The position numbers and the translations under genes were made by a program. This document shows, piece after piece, positions 10,433 through 17,906 of a stretch of 34,411 nucleotides of DNA. Each line of letters opens with the position of its first letter. The stretch's first letter is position 1. Below the pieces are notes generated by a model that worked only from the letters and a program-made list of their open reading frames with translations, ran no database searches and had not been told where the DNA came from. The DNA comes from Desulfuromonas sp. TF (GTDB taxonomy: Bacteria > Desulfobacterota > Desulfuromonadia > Desulfuromonadales > ATBO01), in contig NZ_KI421418.1 of the NCBI RefSeq assembly GCF_000472285.1, forward strand, positions 144,525-178,935, written 5' to 3'.

Positions 10433-10696
10433 ATGAACTGTCGTTCGGGATGCGGCGCCTGCTGCATCGCACCTTCGATCTCCTCCCCTATCCCAGGGAT
10501 GCCGGGGGGCAAACCGGCCGGGGTGCGCTGCGTCCAGTTGACGCCGGAAAACCTCTGTCTGCTGTTCGAAACGGCTGAACGCCCCGCGGTCTGCCGGAGC
10601 CTGAGACCGGGCGCCGGGATGTGCGGCGGCAGCGCGGAGGAGGCGATGGAAAGGCTCGCGGCGATGGAGCGGGAGACGGAGCCCGGAGATTCATGA
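10433..10696 (+). CDS. YkgJ-family cysteine-cluster protein
   Basis: The 87-residue product begins NCRSGCGACCIAPSIS and continues with GKPAGVRC, a central LCLLFE, and RPAVCRSLRP then MCGG. This spread of eight or so conserved cysteines is the pattern of the YkgJ/UPF0153 family, thought to bind zinc or an Fe-S cluster; the function is unknown. The start ATG 10433 places the first Cys at residue 3, as usual for short members. Its stop overlaps the start of the glycosyltransferase gene by four bases (ATGA), so the two are translationally coupled. Confidence 0.85.
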   Translation: MNCRSGCGACCIAPSISSPIPGMPGGKPAGVRCVQLTPENLCLLFETAERPAVCRSLRPGAGMCGGSAEEAMERLAAMERETEPGDS

Positions 10697-11814
10697 CCAT
10701 CTCCTCTTCCCCCGAACTCTCCATCATCATACCCGTCATCAACGAGGCGGAAACCCTTCCGGCGCTTTTCACCATGCTTGCACGGCAGGATCGGGTCGAT
10801 TTCGAGATTCTGCTCGTCGACGGCGGCTCGGTGGACGGAACCCTGCCCCTGGCCGGCAAGCTTGCGGCCGAATCCCCCTTCGAATGCCGGATCGTGCGCA
10901 GCGAAAAGGGGCGCGGTCGCCAGCTCAACGCCGGGGCGAGAGCCGCGGGCACCCGGACCCTTCTCTTCCTCCATGCCGACTCCGCATTTTCCGATCCCCT
11001 GGCTCTTCGTCGCGCCCTTGATGCCCTTTCCTCGGCGATTGCCCGCCGCGGCGATGATCGGATCGCTGGTCGCTTTGCCCTGCGCTTCGACCTGCCGCCG
11101 GGACGGCGGAGATTCGGGTATTACCTTTACGAGAGCAAGGCCCGCCTCGATCGACCGGAGTGCACGCACGGGGATCAGGGAATTCTGCTCCGACGAGATT
11201 TTTTCGAGACCATCGGGCCGTTCGACGAATCCATATCCCTTCTGGAGGATACCTGTCTGGCCGAGAAGATCCGCCGAATGGGGGAATGGATTCTGCTGCC
11301 GGCCGAGATCCTGACCTCTGCCCGCCGCTTCGAAACCGAAGGTCTCTTCGAGCGGCAATTGCTCAACGCCCTGATCATGAATTTTGCCGCCATAGGCTGG
11401 GACGATTTCTTCAAGGAGACTGTCGGGATTTACCGCAGCCAGGATCATGCCCGCAAGCTTCGACTGCTCCCCTATCTGGACAAAATCAGGGAACTCCTGC
11501 GTGTCCTTCCGCGCCGGGAGCGCTGCCGTCTGTGGTACAGAACCGGCTCTTACGTGCGTCAGAACGTCTGGCAGTTCGCCTTTGCCCTCGATGCCCGGCG
11601 CAATTTCCGACGGGGCTTGCCGCCGGGAGAAGGGGGAACGGAAACCCTGGAATCCTTCGAGCGCTGGTTCCGCATCACCGATCACCCGCCGGGTCGTTTC
11701 GCTGCCGCGGTTCTGGTCTGGATCTGGTTTCATCTGACCTGGCTGTGGCGGCGCTTCCGGGAAGAGCGCCCCGCGCCGCCGCCCCATCCTCTCGCACCCG
11801 GAGAAATCGAATGA
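10693..11814 (+). CDS. Family 2 glycosyltransferase (TIGR04283-like)
   Basis: The 373-residue protein has a GT-A fold N-terminus: LSIIIPVINEAETLPAL, the nucleotide-binding DGGSVDGT, then RGRQLNAGARAA and LLFLHADS, where HAD is the metal/UDP-binding DXD-like site. GDQGILLRRDFFETIGPFDE and LLEDTCLAEKIRR match the acceptor and ED motifs. This block set resembles the TIGR04283 group, named after cyanobacterial arsenosugar clusters, but no arsM or related gene is nearby, so the substrate is unknown. The last 170 residues are extra, basic and carry one hydrophobic segment (AAAVLVWIWFHLTWLW), possibly a membrane anchor. It overlaps its neighbours by four bases on both sides. Confidence 0.85.
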   Translation: MTISSSPELSIIIPVINEAETLPALFTMLARQDRVDFEILLVDGGSVDGTLPLAGKLAAESPFECRIVRSEKGRGRQLNAGARAAGTRTLLFLHADSAFSDPLALRRALDALSSAIARRGDDRIAGRFALRFDLPPGRRRFGYYLYESKARLDRPECTHGDQGILLRRDFFETIGPFDESISLLEDTCLAEKIRRMGEWILLPAEILTSARRFETEGLFERQLLNALIMNFAAIGWDDFFKETVGIYRSQDHARKLRLLPYLDKIRELLRVLPRRERCRLWYRTGSYVRQNVWQFAFALDARRNFRRGLPPGEGGTETLESFERWFRITDHPPGRFAAAVLVWIWFHLTWLWRRFREERPAPPPHPLAPGEIE

Positions 11815-12221
11815 AACCTGCGACCCTGGAGTCGGGGAACGCGATTGCCATGCTGCGGACCCTGGATATACGGCTTGTCGAAATCGGCGAACACCACGCC
11901 GTCATGGAGGTCGAGGTCGGAAAGAAGCACCTCAACTACCTTGGAGGCGCCCACGGCGGCCTGATCGCCACGCTGATCGATACGGTCTGTTTCTTCCCGC
12001 GCCCCTTTATTCCCTCCGGACGGCTGGTGACCACCTCCAACCTCAACGTCAGTTTCCTCCGTCCCGCCGCCCCCGGCGACCATCTCATGGCCCGTGCCGA
12101 GGTCCTCCATCGAGGACGGCGCACCGCCAGTCTCAGCGTCCGGGTGCTCGATGGCGAGAGTCGGCTGATTGCTCATGGGACCGTGACATTGATGGTGCTC
12201 CAGGAACCCGATGCCCCATAA
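11811..12221 (+). CDS. PaaI-family hotdog thioesterase
   Basis: The 136-residue protein has the PaaI/YbgC-type hotdog signature HLNYLGGAHGGLIATLIDT, in which the loop positions an acyl-CoA thioester; the Asp of LIDT is the usual catalytic acid. It should hydrolyse acyl- or aryl-CoA esters in the cytosol. The ATG overlaps the glycosyltransferase stop (ATGA), so it is the third coupled gene of this operon. The physiological acyl-CoA is unknown. Confidence 0.88.
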   Translation: MKPATLESGNAIAMLRTLDIRLVEIGEHHAVMEVEVGKKHLNYLGGAHGGLIATLIDTVCFFPRPFIPSGRLVTTSNLNVSFLRPAAPGDHLMARAEVLHRGRRTASLSVRVLDGESRLIAHGTVTLMVLQEPDAP

Positions 12222-12278
12222 AATGCCGATGACATATTGCTTTCGATGCAAGATGCTGACAGGTGCGGCGGCGAGCTA

Positions 12279-12306
12279 TTGTTGCCGATGGCAGTTGTGC
12301 TAAAGT
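12279..12306 (+). promoter_or_regulatory. Possible sigma70 promoter of the glycine-zipper lipoprotein gene
   Basis: TTGTTG (12279-12284) and TAAAGT (12301-12306) are separated by 16 bases and lie 48 bases before the start codon. The match is moderate. Confidence 0.35.
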
Positions 12307-12353
12307 AAAGAGAACAAGTGAACAATTCTTCAATATCGAAAAAGAGATGAGTC

Positions 12354-13088
12354 ATGAATAAAAGCGCCTTGTATTCAGCCATGATGGCCGTTTTGTTCCT
12401 CCTCCTTACTTCCTGCACTTCATATAAGAGCCAGGAAGTCCCATTTCGGCTTCCCGCGGCTGCAGCCAACATGCAGGAGGTCGCCGGCGCCCAGATTGCC
12501 GCCCAGGGTTTTGCCGATGAAGGGGAGGCTAAAAAAGTTTTCGGCTTCAATATCCGGGACGCGGGCCTGCTTCCGGTCCAGGTGGTTGTGGACAATATGG
12601 GATCTCACGGTTTGACCCTCGTTCCGGAGCAGACCTTCCTGATCGATGCACAGGGGAACTTGTGGAATCTGCTCGATCGCCGTACCGCCTACCAGCGGGT
12701 TGAGAAGAGTTCGGAATATGCGAACATCGCCAAGGGAGCGGGAAGGGGCGGGATGTTCGGTGCCGCCGGAGGCGCGCTCATCGGCGCGGCGATCGGGATT
12801 CTGACCGGTGATAACGTCGGAACGGCCGCCGCCCAGGGGGCGGCGGTCGGAGGCGCCGGCGGTGCGGTCATCGGTGGGGCGCAGTCCGCCACCTCACCGG
12901 AAGCCGGTCGGGAGATCTCCCGGGACTTGGCCAACAAAGAGCTGGAGAACCGCACCATACATCCGGGGATGCTGGGGCGCGGATTCCTGTTCTTCCCCGG
13001 CGAGGCCCCTTCGACCAACGCCGTCCGTCTGCAACTGCGTGAGGAGGATACCGGTCAGACTCATACCGTGATTCTCTCGCTTCCATAG
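12354..13088 (+). CDS. Glycine-zipper lipoprotein of unknown function
   Basis: The 244-residue product has a lipoprotein signal with lipobox LTSC (Cys near residue 21). After a soluble region of about 100 residues there is a long glycine/alanine-rich segment, residues 125-180, with repeated GxxxG spacing (GGMFGAAGGALIGAAIGILTG and later AAVGGAGGAVIGG), typical of a membrane-active glycine zipper. The C-terminal part (LGRGFLFFPGEAPSTNAVRLQLRE) is a beta-strand-like ending seen in many such hypothetical lipoproteins. It should be anchored in the outer membrane. No partner genes are evident: it stands alone and is followed by a strong terminator. Confidence 0.8.
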   Translation: MNKSALYSAMMAVLFLLLTSCTSYKSQEVPFRLPAAAANMQEVAGAQIAAQGFADEGEAKKVFGFNIRDAGLLPVQVVVDNMGSHGLTLVPEQTFLIDAQGNLWNLLDRRTAYQRVEKSSEYANIAKGAGRGGMFGAAGGALIGAAIGILTGDNVGTAAAQGAAVGGAGGAVIGGAQSATSPEAGREISRDLANKELENRTIHPGMLGRGFLFFPGEAPSTNAVRLQLREEDTGQTHTVILSLP

Positions 13089-13129
13089 TGGGATCATTTT
13101 CACATATCCCACACATTCCAGTTCTCAAG

Positions 13130-13164
13130 GGGCGGATCATAACGATCCGCCCTCTTTCTTTCTT
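13130..13164 (+). terminator. Rho-independent terminator after the lipoprotein gene
   Basis: GGGCGGATC (13130-13138) and GATCCGCCC (13144-13152) form a perfect 9-bp stem with a 5-base loop, followed by the T-rich run TCTTTCTTTCTT. Confidence 0.88.
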
Positions 13165-13231
13165 GACTCAGGGCGGTCTCCGTGTTAAATCAAGAAAACT
13201 TGATTTATTCGAACCGGATATCTTGATTTAT
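13163..13231 (+). promoter_or_regulatory. SahR-like promoter with palindromic operator
   Basis: A sigma70 promoter, TTGACT (13163-13168), 17-base spacer, TAAATC (13186-13191), has its -10 inside a palindrome: TAAATCAAG (13186-13194), AAAA, CTTGATTTA (13199-13207). A second copy of CTTGATTTAT at 13222-13231 repeats that at 13199-13208, 23 bases downstream, and overlaps the start codon of the regulator. The layout fits autorepression by the ArsR-type protein encoded immediately downstream. Confidence 0.7.
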
Positions 13232-14150
13232 GTTGGAAATCATCAAAGCCCTCGCCGATCCCAGTCGCCTGCGTCTGGTGGCGGTCCTCACGCGCGGTGA
13301 ATTTACCGTGCAGGATCTGACGGCGATTCTCGGCATGGGACAGTCGCGGATATCGCGGCATCTCAAAATCCTGACCGATGCCGGAATCCTTGCCGTCCAG
13401 AGGCAGGGGACCTGGGCCTACTACCGCCTGGCGGGAGAGAATCTTTTCTTCACCGCCATCCGACCGGCACTGGAAGAGCGCCTGTCCGAACTACCAGAGC
13501 GCCCGGCCGATCTCGAAGGGATTGGGCGGGTCATGGAGGCGCGCAGAAAGCGCAGCCAGGAGTTCTTCGATCGCCACGCCCGGCAATGGGATTCCCTGGC
13601 CCGCGAGGTGCTGTCGACGGCCGACTACCTCGACCGTCTGCTCGAGTCCGTCCCCTCCTGCGCGACCATCCTCGAGGTCGGGCTGGGAACCGGGGGGCTG
13701 CTCGCAAAGCTGCGCGAGCGGGCGGAGTGGGTCATCGGAGTGGACCACTCCCCGGCCATGATCGAGGAGGCGTGGAGGCGCGTGGCCGCGGAGGGGCTGT
13801 CCGGAGTGGATCTGCGGCTCGGGGAGATGTCGCACCTCCCCCTTCCGGATGGTGAATGCGACATGGCCCTCCTCAACATGGTGCTGCACCATGCGGCGCG
13901 CCCCCTGGAGGTCCTCAACGAGTTGAACCGTGTGCTTTCCAGCCGCGGATCCCTGCTGATCGCCGATCTCGTGGCGCACCGGAGCGACTGGGTGCGGGAG
14001 AGCCTGGCCGACCAGTGGCTGGGGTTCGAGGCCGATGAACTTTCGAGCTGGCTCGCCGCCGCGGGATTTGCCGTGCAGGAGCACTCGGTGGTGGAAGAAG
14101 AAGGCGAGGCGCTGGGGGTTTTCATCCTTCGGGCACGAAAGATCGCCTGA
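13230..14150 (+). CDS. sahR: SahR-like ArsR-family regulator fused to a SAM-methyltransferase-like domain
   Basis: The 306-residue protein has an ArsR winged helix in residues 1-75 (ALADPSRLRLVAVL, then MGQSRISRHLKIL as recognition helix and RQGTWAYYRL as wing). Residues 105-300 form a class I methyltransferase domain with ILEVGLGTG, GVDHSPAMIEEA and LLNMVLHHA. The gene directly precedes ahcY. This architecture and location match SahR, shown in Desulfovibrio alaskensis to repress SAM-cycle genes and to release DNA when it binds S-adenosylhomocysteine. The methyltransferase fold would then be the SAH sensor rather than an enzyme. No Shine-Dalgarno is visible before ATG 13230, because operator sequence fills that space. 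The gene symbol rests on architecture and context. Confidence 0.85.
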   Translation: MLEIIKALADPSRLRLVAVLTRGEFTVQDLTAILGMGQSRISRHLKILTDAGILAVQRQGTWAYYRLAGENLFFTAIRPALEERLSELPERPADLEGIGRVMEARRKRSQEFFDRHARQWDSLAREVLSTADYLDRLLESVPSCATILEVGLGTGGLLAKLRERAEWVIGVDHSPAMIEEAWRRVAAEGLSGVDLRLGEMSHLPLPDGECDMALLNMVLHHAARPLEVLNELNRVLSSRGSLLIADLVAHRSDWVRESLADQWLGFEADELSSWLAAAGFAVQEHSVVEEEGEALGVFILRARKIA

Positions 14151-14211
14151 ATCCTCTGAATTTTTGCGAAGGTATCATTCATCAAACTGAAAAAAGGAAA
14201 GGAAAAGCCGG

Positions 14212-15660
14212 ATGAACGACTTTAAAGTGAAAGATCTTTCCCTTGCCAAGCTGGGACGGAAGGAAATCGAGCTGGCCGAGGTGGAAATGCCGGGCCTGAT
14301 GGCGCTGCGCGAGGAATTCGGAGCCCGTCAGCCCCTCAAGGGAGCACGGATCACCGGTTCCCTGCACATGACCATCCAGACGGCGGTGCTGATTGAAACT
14401 CTGACCACGCTTGGCGCCGAGGTCCGGTGGGCCTCCTGCAACATCTTTTCGACCCAGGACCAGGCGGCAGCCGCCGTCGCCGTCGGCAAGGACGGTACGC
14501 CGCAGGACCCCAAAGGGGTGCCGGTATTCGCCTGGAAGGGGGAGACGCTGGCCGAATACTGGTGGTGCACCGAGCAGGCTCTCACGTGGCCGGAGGGTAA
14601 ACTCCCCAACATGATCCTCGACGACGGCGGCGATGCGACCATGATGGTTCTCGAGGGGGCGAAATGGCAGAAGGACGGGGTTCCTGCAGTCACCGAGGAT
14701 GACCCCGAGGATTTGATCGAACTGGTCAGGTGTCTGAAGGACTCCATTTCGGCCGGGCGCAATGACTGGACAGCCATCCGCGACTCCATCAAGGGGGTCA
14801 CCGAGGAGACGACCACGGGGGTGCATCGCCTCTATCAACTGCAGAGGGCGGGACAACTGCCTTTTGCGGCCATGAACGTCAACGATTCGGTAACCAAGAG
14901 CAAGTTCGACAATGTTTACGGATGTCGTCACAGCCTGGTCGACGGAATCATGCGTGCCACGGATGTCATGCTCTCCGGAAAGGTCGCGGTGGTCTGCGGA
15001 TACGGCGATGTCGGCAAAGGATGCTGTCAGTCCCTGCGCGGCCAGGGAGCCCGGGTCATCGTCACGGAAATCGACCCGATCTGCGCCCTGCAGGCGTTGA
15101 TGGAGGGATATGAGGTCAAGACTCTCGAGGATGTGGTCGAGGAAGGAGACATCTTCATCACCACCACCGGGAACAAGGACGTCATCCGGGTGGAACATAT
15201 GACCAGGATGAAGCACCATGCCATCGTCGGCAATATCGGGCACTTCGACAATGAAATCGAAATAGCCGCACTCGCAAAGGTGGCGGGGATCAGGAAGATC
15301 AACATCAAGAACCCCCAGGAGCACGGCAACCAGGTCGATCAGTGGATCTTTCCCGACGGCCACGCCATCATCGTTCTGGCCGAAGGACGCCTGCTCAATC
15401 TCGGCTGCGCCACCGGTCACCCATCTTTCGTCATGTCGAACAGTTTCAGCAATCAGGTCATCGCCCAGATTGAGCTGTTCAACAACTCCGGAGAATATGA
15501 CAAGGCCGTCTATGTCCTGCCCAAGCACCTTGACGAGAAGGTGGCCCGCCTCCATCTCGACAAACTAGGAGCGAAGCTGACCGTGTTGCGCCAGGATCAG
15601 GCCGAGTACCTGGGAGTGCCGGTCGAGGGCCCCTTCAAGTCGGATCATTACCGCTATTGA
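14212..15660 (+). CDS. ahcY: Adenosylhomocysteinase
   Basis: The 482-residue protein hydrolyses S-adenosylhomocysteine to adenosine and homocysteine, closing the SAM cycle. Visible signatures are [16 protein letters not shown] and [16 protein letters not shown] near the N-terminus, [19 protein letters not shown] around the catalytic Lys/Asp, the NAD-binding GYGDVGKGC, and the C-terminal KSDHYRY whose Lys and Tyr close the NAD site. Length is normal for the bacterial type with the extra loop. The ATG follows an AAGGAAAGGA site. It lies 61 bases behind the SahR-like gene with no terminator or SAH riboswitch fold visible in the gap, so both are probably one transcription unit under the operator at 13186-13231. 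Confidence 0.97.
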   Translation: MNDFKVKDLSLAKLGRKEIELAEVEMPGLMALREEFGARQPLKGARITGSLHMTIQTAVLIETLTTLGAEVRWASCNIFSTQDQAAAAVAVGKDGTPQDPKGVPVFAWKGETLAEYWWCTEQALTWPEGKLPNMILDDGGDATMMVLEGAKWQKDGVPAVTEDDPEDLIELVRCLKDSISAGRNDWTAIRDSIKGVTEETTTGVHRLYQLQRAGQLPFAAMNVNDSVTKSKFDNVYGCRHSLVDGIMRATDVMLSGKVAVVCGYGDVGKGCCQSLRGQGARVIVTEIDPICALQALMEGYEVKTLEDVVEEGDIFITTTGNKDVIRVEHMTRMKHHAIVGNIGHFDNEIEIAALAKVAGIRKINIKNPQEHGNQVDQWIFPDGHAIIVLAEGRLLNLGCATGHPSFVMSNSFSNQVIAQIELFNNSGEYDKAVYVLPKHLDEKVARLHLDKLGAKLTVLRQDQAEYLGVPVEGPFKSDHYRY

Positions 15661-15787
15661 GATGGCGTCGCAAAAATTCCGCCCTACGGCGTTACGGCGT
15701 TTTTTCAGGACCTCGACATGCCTGATGTATGCCTTCGCCCCTGAAAAACCACCAGGCCTTGCAGGACGAAGTTTTTGCTTAGCCATC
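15661..15787. repeat. 127-bp nested palindromic intergenic element
   Basis: The ends are mirror images: GATGGC (15661-15666) with GCCATC (15782-15787), and GCAAAAA (15670-15676) with TTTTTGC (15772-15778). Inside, TTTTTCAGG (15701-15709) pairs with CCTGAAAAA (15740-15748), and the centre has ACAT-GCCTG-ATGT. The element begins at the base following the ahcY stop. I recall similar GATGGCGTCGCAAAAA-type intergenic elements in Geobacter relatives, which would make it a dispersed repeat; this is from memory and unverified. Confidence 0.7.
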
Positions 15788-15793
15788 CAGCCG

Positions 15794-15820
15794 CCCCTCC
15801 TTTCCGGGAGGGGTTTTTTT
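15794..15820 (+). terminator. Rho-independent terminator of the sahR-ahcY unit
   Basis: CCCCTCC (15794-15800) pairs with GGAGGGG (15807-15813) around a 6-base loop and is followed by seven T. It lies just beyond the palindromic element and 12 bases before the end of the convergent IPT/TIG gene. Confidence 0.93.
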
Positions 15821-15831
15821 ATGGACTGCCC

Positions 15832-16758
15832 TCAGGGAATGGAGAGATCCCAGGTGGAGGACGTTTTCCCGTCCGGATTAATGATCTTCAGGGAAACGGG
15901 TTTCGGCTGGGTGCTGTAGGGATAACGGTTGTAAATGAGGGTGCCGCAATCGACGAATCGGACGTTGTCGGACTGGCTGGGGCTCGGCAGTTTGTTGGGA
16001 TCGCTGGTGGCGCTCTGGCTTCTGATGACCCGCTGCTCAGGTGGCCGGTCTGAAACTCCCACGGGATATTCGTTAATAAGAAGTGTCGAGTTGAAGAAAA
16101 AATTTTTGCCCTCGATCACCAGCTGGTAGTAATTGACGAATTCCTCCCCCGTATAGACGTTATTGATTTCGGGGATGTCATTCACATAGAGCGAATGGGG
16201 GATCGATCTGCCTCCGTTCGGGTTGGCCACCTGGATGCCGTAGACTCCCGAGGATAGATGGGGAGGGGTAAATGAAATGGTCTCCGAACCCGATTGTGAG
16301 GAGACGATCGTTTTTCCATCCAGAAGGAGGGTCGCGCCGGGCTGAAAGTGGCGTCCCTGCACAGTCACCTCCTTGTCGCCCAAGGGGACGCAGGAATCGA
16401 TGTTGGCTGGACTCAACGAGTCGATCCAGGGATCCGCGGCGGTAATCCCGAGGACGAAGGTCTGAGGCGAGGTCTCCCCCTCATCCTGCACCTGGAGCGA
16501 ATATTCACCTTCCTCCAGCGCCGGTACGGTGAAGATCAGACTTCTCTCCGACAATCCTGCCGGTTCGATGACCTGATTCCCCAGAACCACCTGTGTTCCC
16601 CGGGTGAATGGACCGCCGGAAACCCTAACGGACTCGCCGGGAGAAACACGACTCGGAGAAACCGAGGTTATTTCCAGGGCCGGGAGAGTGGTGGGGAGAG
16701 TCAGGATGACGAGGATGACCAGGTCCTTAAGGGCCCGGATGAGACGCTGTTTTCTCAT
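15832..16758 (-). CDS. Secreted protein with IPT/TIG (immunoglobulin-like) repeats
   Basis: The 308-residue product begins with a basic stretch and a hydrophobic helix (LVILVILTLPTTLPALE), a Sec signal probably cut near ALE. Three Ig-like IPT/TIG units follow: ITSVSPSRVSPGESVRVSG, then IDSLSPANIDSCVPLG ... VTVQGRHFQPGATLLLDG, and a third around LVIEGKNFFFNSTLLIN. These domains usually mediate binding in periplasmic or surface proteins; no enzymatic motif is seen. Start ATG 16758 is preferred because AGGAG stands 5 bases upstream; the ATG at 16779 has no such site. The gene follows lptG by 65 bases on the same strand and may be cotranscribed with lptFG, which hints at an envelope role only by context. 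Confidence 0.8.
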   Translation of the reverse strand: MRKQRLIRALKDLVILVILTLPTTLPALEITSVSPSRVSPGESVRVSGGPFTRGTQVVLGNQVIEPAGLSERSLIFTVPALEEGEYSLQVQDEGETSPQTFVLGITAADPWIDSLSPANIDSCVPLGDKEVTVQGRHFQPGATLLLDGKTIVSSQSGSETISFTPPHLSSGVYGIQVANPNGGRSIPHSLYVNDIPEINNVYTGEEFVNYYQLVIEGKNFFFNSTLLINEYPVGVSDRPPEQRVIRSQSATSDPNKLPSPSQSDNVRFVDCGTLIYNRYPYSTQPKPVSLKIINPDGKTSSTWDLSIP

Positions 16759-16823
16759 GTCGACTCCTGTCGGTTTCATGCCATCATTTAAACAGAAGGA
16801 GTGAAGAAAACAACAGGCGCGAA

Positions 16824-17906
16824 TTACTCTCTGGCGGAGAGGAGCAGCCAGACGCCCAGAAGGCCGAACAGAAGGTTGGCGGACCAGGCCGCCACAAGGG
16901 GGGGAAGAACGTCGGAGTAGCCGAAGGCCAGGAGGATCGCATGCAGGATGTGGTAGGCGATGCCGATGCCGACGCTGATGGCGACTCCCACGGAGAGGTT
17001 GGCGCCGCGTCCCTTCTTCAGGGCGAAGGGTATCCCTATGAATGCCATGATCAGACAGGCGAAAGGGGAGGCCAGACGGGCATGCATATCCACCCGGTGA
17101 CGGGTGGCATCATACCCTTCGGCCTGCAGTTTGAGGGAGAGGCTCTGCAGTTCACGAAAGCCCATTTCATCGTTGCTCTGTTCCGGCGCCCGGAAGTCGG
17201 TGGGGGTCTTCTCCATTTCGATGGGTTTTTCCTGCATCCGCTCGATGTCGGAAAGCTCGGCTGATTCGGGATCGAAGCGACGCACGACAGGATTTTTAAG
17301 AAACCACTTTCCCTCGGAAAAGGTCGCTCGGGGAGCATCAGTCCGTTCAAAAAGTGAGAATGCCTCGCCCATCTGAAAAATGGTGATTCCCTGAAGGGCC
17401 TGCTGCTCAGGAAGAGCAAGGCTGATATTCAGAATTTTATCCCCTTCACGGAGCCACAGGTGGTCTCTTTTGAGGGCAAGGGGCGGTTTGCCTTTGACCT
17501 CGACTTCATAGATATGGTTGGATTTTGTCGCACACAGCGGGATGAGATACTCGTTGGCTGTCAGAACGCTCGCCGATGCCATCAATGAGACCAGCAGCAG
17601 AGGCATGGTGACGCGCCAGAGACTGATGCCGCCGCTTCGCATGGCCGTGAGTTCGTTGGTGCGGGAGAGGCCCCCCAGGGTCATGAAGACTCCCATGAGC
17701 ACCGCCAGAGGAATGACCTGGGAGACGATCAGGGGAATTTTTATGATGAAATACTGAAGGTACTGGGAAGCCCGGGCCTGGTGCTCCATGAAATTGTCGA
17801 CCTTTTCAAAAAAGTCGACCAGAAGATAAATTCCCGTGAAGGCGGACAGGGAAATGAAGAAAATCCGGGCGAAGGCGGTCGTGATATAGCGGTTGAGGAT
17901 ATTCAC
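16824..17906 (-). CDS. lptG: LPS export permease LptG
   Basis: The 360-residue YjgP/YjgQ-family permease has the usual topology: three transmembrane helices in residues 1-125 (IFFISLSAFTGIYLLVDFF, and the conserved VLMGVFMTLGGLSRTNELTAMRSGGISL coupling region read in parts), a periplasmic beta-jellyroll of about 150 residues, then three helices after residue 270. With LptF it forms the inner-membrane part of LptB2FG that extracts LPS. LptG rather than LptF is assigned because of its position second in the pair and the N-terminus NILNRYITTAFARIF. It starts with GTG overlapping the lptF stop (GTGA). Confidence 0.93.
   Translation of the reverse strand: MNILNRYITTAFARIFFISLSAFTGIYLLVDFFEKVDNFMEHQARASQYLQYFIIKIPLIVSQVIPLAVLMGVFMTLGGLSRTNELTAMRSGGISLWRVTMPLLLVSLMASASVLTANEYLIPLCATKSNHIYEVEVKGKPPLALKRDHLWLREGDKILNISLALPEQQALQGITIFQMGEAFSLFERTDAPRATFSEGKWFLKNPVVRRFDPESAELSDIERMQEKPIEMEKTPTDFRAPEQSNDEMGFRELQSLSLKLQAEGYDATRHRVDMHARLASPFACLIMAFIGIPFALKKGRGANLSVGVAISVGIGIAYHILHAILLAFGYSDVLPPLVAAWSANLLFGLLGVWLLLSARE

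Noticed and set aside
12748-12890. Glycine-rich stretch as a possible repeat or phage-like element
   Set aside because: It is a normal glycine-zipper segment within an intact lipoprotein gene.
14151-14211. Possible SAH riboswitch before ahcY
   Set aside because: The gap is only 61 bases and AT/purine-rich, with no paired elements of the SAH riboswitch; control is better explained by the SahR-like operator.
15565-15786. 73-residue minus-strand frame over the end of ahcY and the palindromic element
   Set aside because: It is produced by the palindrome and the antisense of ahcY; no ribosome site supports it.
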